Shown here: positions 6,541 through 9,692 of the stretch, piece by piece
How the letters are laid out: every line of letters starts with the position of its first letter
Position numbering within the stretch: the first letter of the stretch is position 1
Origin: Sphingobacteriales bacterium
GTDB taxonomy: Bacteria; Bacteroidota; Bacteroidia; Chitinophagales; Chitinophagaceae
Assembly: GCA_947472965.1 (NCBI GenBank)
Contig: CANJEF010000031.1
Coordinates: 1 to 9,692 of the forward strand
DNA: 9,692 bases
Direction of reading: 5' to 3'
Program-made: the position numbers and the translations under genes
Notes under the pieces: model-generated
What the model saw: the letters and a program-made list of their open reading frames with translations, nothing else
Told to the model about the DNA's origin: nothing
Databases searched by the model: none

Positions 6541-9417
6541 ATGACAAGGTATTACACCCGCATATCGCTTTTCTTTTTTACTGTCATCATTGCAATTTCT
6601 GCATTCTCCCAAGGGGTTGATTCGCGGTTTACTGATGGTTTGCGGTGGCGTATGATTGGTCCTCATCGCGCAGGACGAACTGTAGGAATGACGGGTGTTC
6701 CAAGTCAGCCCAGTGTTTTTTACATGGGTGTAAACAATGGTGGTGTATGGAAAACAAATGATTATGGGCATACCTGGAAGCCCATATTTGACGGACAACA
6801 AACAGGCTCCGTGGGAGATGTGGTGGTTGCTCCATCCAATCCCAATGTTGTTTATGTAGGCAGTGGCGAAGGGATTCAGCGTCCGGATCTTTCGGTAGGT
6901 GATGGACTCTATAAATCAACAGATGCCGGTAATACTTGGACCAACATGGGTTTACGTGATGCACAACAGATCGGAGGCATTACAGTGGATCCTAAAAATG
7001 AAAACAGAATTTTTGTTGCAGCATTGGGGCATCCATATGGTCCGAATAAAGAAAGGGGTATATATAGAAGCATGGATGGTGGAAAAACACTTGAGCAAGT
7101 TTTATTCATTAATGAAAACACAGGAGCCATTCAGGTTACCATCGATCAAAATAATCCAGCTGTTGTGTATGCCGACATTTGGGCAGCACGACAAGGCCCT
7201 TGGGAAAACGGTGCATGGAATGGGGAAGAGAGTGGATTGTTCAAGTCGGAAGATGGTGGAACAACTTGGAGAAGACTTACAAAAGGGTTGCCGACGCCCA
7301 AGGAGCATGGGTTGGGCCGTATAGGATTTACCATTGCACCAAGCAATTCAAAGCGAATGTATGCAACCGTAGATGCAGAAAAAGATGGTGGTATTTATAG
7401 AAGCGATGATGCCGGTGAAAATTGGTATATGCTTACAGGTGATGAACGTTTGTGGGGAAGGGGAAGTGATTTTGCTGAAGTAAAAGTGGATCCAAATAAT
7501 GAGGATATTGTCTATTCAGCCAATGTGGTGATGTGGAAATCTACGGATGGGGGTAAAAACTGGACTGGTATCAAAGGGGCACCCGGTGGAGATGATTATC
7601 ACCGCATTTGGATCAATCCAAATAATTCAAACATCATGGCGGTAGGATTGGATCAGGGTGGTACCATCACTGTGAATGGTGGTGAAACTTGGTCATCATG
7701 GTACAATCAACCCACTGCACAATTCTATCATGTGAGTACCGACAATTCATTTCCATATAATGTATATGGTGGTCAGCAGGAAAGTGGTTCCGTTGGAATA
7801 GTATCCCGTTCCAATGATGGGAACATCACTTTCAGGGAATGGCATCCAGTTGGTGTTGAAGAATATGGATATGTAGCAGTGGATCCACTAGATCAAAATA
7901 TTATTTATGGTGGGAAGATTACTAAATATGATAAACGCACAGGACAGGTTCAAAATATTTCTCCTGAACCGGTCCGTAGTGGCAAGGTTCGGTTCATTAG
8001 AACTGCACCCGTTTTATTTTCTCCTATAGATCCCAAGGCACTTTATTTTGCAGGCAACGTTGTTTTCAAAACAACCAATGGCGGACAAAGTTGGCAGACG
8101 ATCAGTCCAGACCTAACCCGCGAGACCTATGATATTCCAGCAAGTGTTGGTGTATTCACTTCTGATAAAATGAAAACAATGCCTAGACGAGGAGTGGTGT
8201 ATGCACTAGCGCCATCATATAAGGATGTCAATACAATTTGGGCAGGTACAGATGATGGACTGATTCACATTACCATGGATGGAGGCCAGCATTGGAAAAA
8301 TATTACACCAACGGGCCTTACCTCATGGAGCAAGGTTTCACAGATTGATGCAAGTCATTTCGATAACCTTACTGCCTATGTTGCAGTGAACCGAATTCGA
8401 TGTGATGATCAGGCACCTTATATCTATAAGACAACTGATGGAGGAACAACCTGGAAAAAAATTGTGAATGGATTGCCCAATGAGCCAATCAACACGGTTC
8501 GTGAAGATGCCGTAAAGAAGGGATTGTTGTTTGCCGGTTCAGAAAATGCAGTTTATGTTTCTCATGATGCAGGAGAGCATTGGCAGTCGCTTAGGTTAAA
8601 CATGCCTGCTACATCCATTCGTGATTTGGTTGTAAAAGATGATGATATTGTAATAGGAACCCATGGTAGAAGCTTTTGGATCTTGGATAATATTACACCA
8701 TTGCGTCAAGTGCAAGCCGCCACTGCAGTACATGATGTAGTGATGTTCAAGCCACAAAAGGCAATGCGTATTCGTTGGAATATGAATACAGATACTCCAC
8801 TTCCACCAGAAGAGCCAGCTGGACAAAATCCGCCGGATGGCGCTGCAATAGATATTGTGTTGAAGTCGGATGCAAAAACTCCTGTTGTACTCGAGATCCT
8901 TGATAAGAACAATAAATTGGTGAGAAAAATTTCGAGTACCGATACAGCGTACGCAATTCCTCCCTTGAATATTCCATTGTATTGGGTAAAACCACAACAG
9001 ATGCTTTCTTCAAAATCAGGTGGACAAAGATTCTTATGGGATATGCGTTATGAACCCTTGAATGAACCTGTAAGTTATCCAATGACTGCAGTAAAAAACA
9101 ATACTGCTCCAGAAGCTACTGCACCTTGGGTCATGCCTGGAATGTATAAAATCAAATTGACGGTGAATGGGCAAACAACTGAGCAGTCGCTGGAAATTGT
9201 AATGGATCCACGTGTAAAGACATCATTGAAAGATCTCCAAAGGCAGCACGACCTTTCCATGATATGTTACGAAGGAAAGAAAAAAACAAAAAACAGTAAT
9301 CCTAGTTTATACAGAAAGTTTGATGCGTTATTTGGAATACTTAGCAGTACTGATATGCCTCCTACTACTCAAACAGAGGAAGCGGTTAAAAAAGTGGTGG
9401 ATGAACTAAAAAAATAA
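6541..9417 (+). CDS. Exported BNR/Asp-box double beta-propeller protein (sortilin-N/Ycf48-like; often named 'glycosyl hydrolase')
   Basis: This 958-residue exported protein has a signal peptide at 1-23 (ending AFS before Gln24). Residues about 30-715 carry at least eleven Asp-box motifs of the S-x-D-x-G-x-T-W type, at about 71, 125, 176, 235, 287, 333, 377, 510, 578, 630 and 673, consistent with two consecutive seven-bladed beta-propellers. Next come a Pro-rich linker (about 751-766, PLPPEEPAGQNPPDG), a beta-rich domain (about 768-888) and a short charged C-terminus. The architecture matches the large VPS10/sortilin-N-like proteins of Bacteroidota, which are often annotated as glycosyl hydrolases although no catalytic activity is established for the group as far as I know. 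By eye, Asn65 occupies the place where GH74 xyloglucanases have a catalytic Asp, so I do not call it an enzyme. The C-terminal helical segment seems shorter than in relatives I recall. It is transcribed divergently from the GH95 block. The substrate or ligand is unknown. Confidence 0.88.
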   Translation: MTRYYTRISLFFFTVIIAISAFSQGVDSRFTDGLRWRMIGPHRAGRTVGMTGVPSQPSVFYMGVNNGGVWKTNDYGHTWKPIFDGQQTGSVGDVVVAPSNPNVVYVGSGEGIQRPDLSVGDGLYKSTDAGNTWTNMGLRDAQQIGGITVDPKNENRIFVAALGHPYGPNKERGIYRSMDGGKTLEQVLFINENTGAIQVTIDQNNPAVVYADIWAARQGPWENGAWNGEESGLFKSEDGGTTWRRLTKGLPTPKEHGLGRIGFTIAPSNSKRMYATVDAEKDGGIYRSDDAGENWYMLTGDERLWGRGSDFAEVKVDPNNEDIVYSANVVMWKSTDGGKNWTGIKGAPGGDDYHRIWINPNNSNIMAVGLDQGGTITVNGGETWSSWYNQPTAQFYHVSTDNSFPYNVYGGQQESGSVGIVSRSNDGNITFREWHPVGVEEYGYVAVDPLDQNIIYGGKITKYDKRTGQVQNISPEPVRSGKVRFIRTAPVLFSPIDPKALYFAGNVVFKTTNGGQSWQTISPDLTRETYDIPASVGVFTSDKMKTMPRRGVVYALAPSYKDVNTIWAGTDDGLIHITMDGGQHWKNITPTGLTSWSKVSQIDASHFDNLTAYVAVNRIRCDDQAPYIYKTTDGGTTWKKIVNGLPNEPINTVREDAVKKGLLFAGSENAVYVSHDAGEHWQSLRLNMPATSIRDLVVKDDDIVIGTHGRSFWILDNITPLRQVQAATAVHDVVMFKPQKAMRIRWNMNTDTPLPPEEPAGQNPPDGAAIDIVLKSDAKTPVVLEILDKNNKLVRKISSTDTAYAIPPLNIPLYWVKPQQMLSSKSGGQRFLWDMRYEPLNEPVSYPMTAVKNNTAPEATAPWVMPGMYKIKLTVNGQTTEQSLEIVMDPRVKTSLKDLQRQHDLSMICYEGKKKTKNSNPSLYRKFDALFGILSSTDMPPTTQTEEAVKKVVDELKK

Positions 9418-9453
9418 GGTGTAAACCTTTTGATATAATCCTATCTCAAAATA

Positions 9454-9508
9454 GAAAATGTTTATTGATGAATTATATTGTTCAATAATTTATAAATAAT
9501 ACATTTTC
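9454..9508. repeat. AT-rich inverted repeat downstream of the BNR gene
   Basis: GAAAATGT at 9454-9461 pairs with ACATTTTC at 9501-9508. After a one-base bulge (T9500), five more pairs form between 9462-9466 and 9495-9499, and the interior TTGTTCAA can fold further. The RNA would form a long but weak AT-rich stem. It may be a 3' UTR structure or an auxiliary terminator, or a chance product of base composition. Confidence 0.4.
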
Positions 9509-9527
9509 AATAAGTTGTATTTCTGTT

Positions 9528-9551
9528 GAAAGCCAACGCTGTTGGGCTTTC
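9528..9551 (+). terminator. GC hairpin, probable intrinsic terminator of the BNR gene
   Basis: CCAAC (9533-9537) pairs with GTTGG (9541-9545) around a 3-base GCT loop. After a single bulged G (9546), GAAAG (9528-9532) pairs with CTTTC (9547-9551), giving ten pairs in all. It sits 110 bp after the BNR stop codon and just before the next gene's promoter region. No T-run follows immediately (the nearest is 9570-9574), so termination is likely but not certain. Confidence 0.6.
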
Positions 9552-9587
9552 CATCAATTAATAAGAATGTTTTTGAAATATTTTTTT

Positions 9588-9595
9588 TACATTTA
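9588..9595 (+). promoter_or_regulatory. Candidate -7 promoter element for the right-edge gene
   Basis: TACATTTA ends 24 nt before the ATG at 9620 and is preceded by a T-rich tract (9581-9588). It is the same octamer found before the GH95 and BNR genes. A TTTG at 9572-9575 is only 12 bases away, too close for a normal -33 element. Confidence 0.4.
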
Positions 9596-9619
9596 TGATG
9601 TTCACAAAATCTGTATATC

Positions 9620-9692
9620 ATGAAAAAAATATTATTGCTAACATCTTCGCTGCTCTTTATGCTAGTTTTAGAAACATTTGCGCAGAACTATA
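9620..9692 (+). CDS. 5' end of an exported protein, cut by the right edge
   Basis: The first 24 codons read as a signal peptide: MKK, a hydrophobic core of Leu/Ile/Phe/Met, then ETFA followed by Gln22 and Asn23, with predicted cleavage after Ala21. The start has an A-rich leader, a promoter-like box 24 nt upstream and a hairpin terminator before that, so it should begin its own transcription unit. The mature protein lies outside the window. Many outer-membrane receptors and secreted enzymes of Bacteroidota begin this way, and nothing here tells them apart. Confidence 0.75.
   Translation, partial: MKKILLLTSSLLFMLVLETFAQNY

Noticed and set aside
6899..7324. 141-codon plus-strand frame inside the BNR gene, and similar frames on both strands.
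   Set aside because: The Asp-box frame is clearly the coding one; the others lack promoters, plausible composition or any known motif.
8596..8997. 133-codon minus-strand frame opposite the BNR C-terminal region.
   Set aside because: Cys/Trp/His/Ile-rich composition typical of non-coding shadow translation, with no start signals.
6541..9417. Repeated Asp-box-coding DNA as a mobile or tandem repeat.
   Set aside because: The similarity is at protein-motif level between propeller blades, with irregular spacing and diverged DNA.

Overview
The window looks like chromosomal DNA of a Bacteroidota species, probably a member of the Chitinophagaceae or a related family. The evidence is moderate-to-low G+C content, absence of clear Shine-Dalgarno sequences, an A-rich leader before ATG, TACATTTA promoter-like elements 19-29 nt upstream of starts, signal peptides ending just before Gln, and gene families typical of that phylum (GH95, S9B dipeptidyl peptidase, large BNR-repeat 'sortilin-N' protein). 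The phylum is a confident inference; the family is a guess.

Layout from left to right: (1) the 3' end of an unidentified plus-strand gene (to 104) converges on the block that follows. (2) A compact minus-strand block, read from right to left, carries an exported GH95 alpha-L-fucosidase/alpha-L-galactosidase (6406 to 3947), an exported DPP IV-type peptidase (3927 to 1702) and a cytoplasmic iron-sulfur L-serine ammonia-lyase (1692 to 115). The gaps are only 19 and 9 bp, so these are probably one transcript. (3) A 134-bp divergent promoter region lies at 6407-6540. (4) A large exported two-propeller BNR/Asp-box protein is on the plus strand (6541-9417). (5) A 202-bp spacer holds an AT-rich inverted repeat, a good GC hairpin terminator and a promoter-like box. 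(6) The first 24 codons of another exported protein begin at 9620 and run off the right edge.

Functional reading: the minus-strand trio would trim a terminal L-fucose or L-galactose from a glycan, release dipeptides from a proline-containing polypeptide, and deaminate L-serine to pyruvate and ammonia. This could be a small pathway for a Ser/Pro-rich glycoprotein, but that link is inference from gene order only. The most checkable molecular point is that the GH95 enzyme carries Thr, not His, two residues before its catalytic-site Asn pair, a change associated with alpha-L-galactosidase activity in that family. I see no mobile element, CRISPR array, tRNA or rRNA, and no clearly new system.
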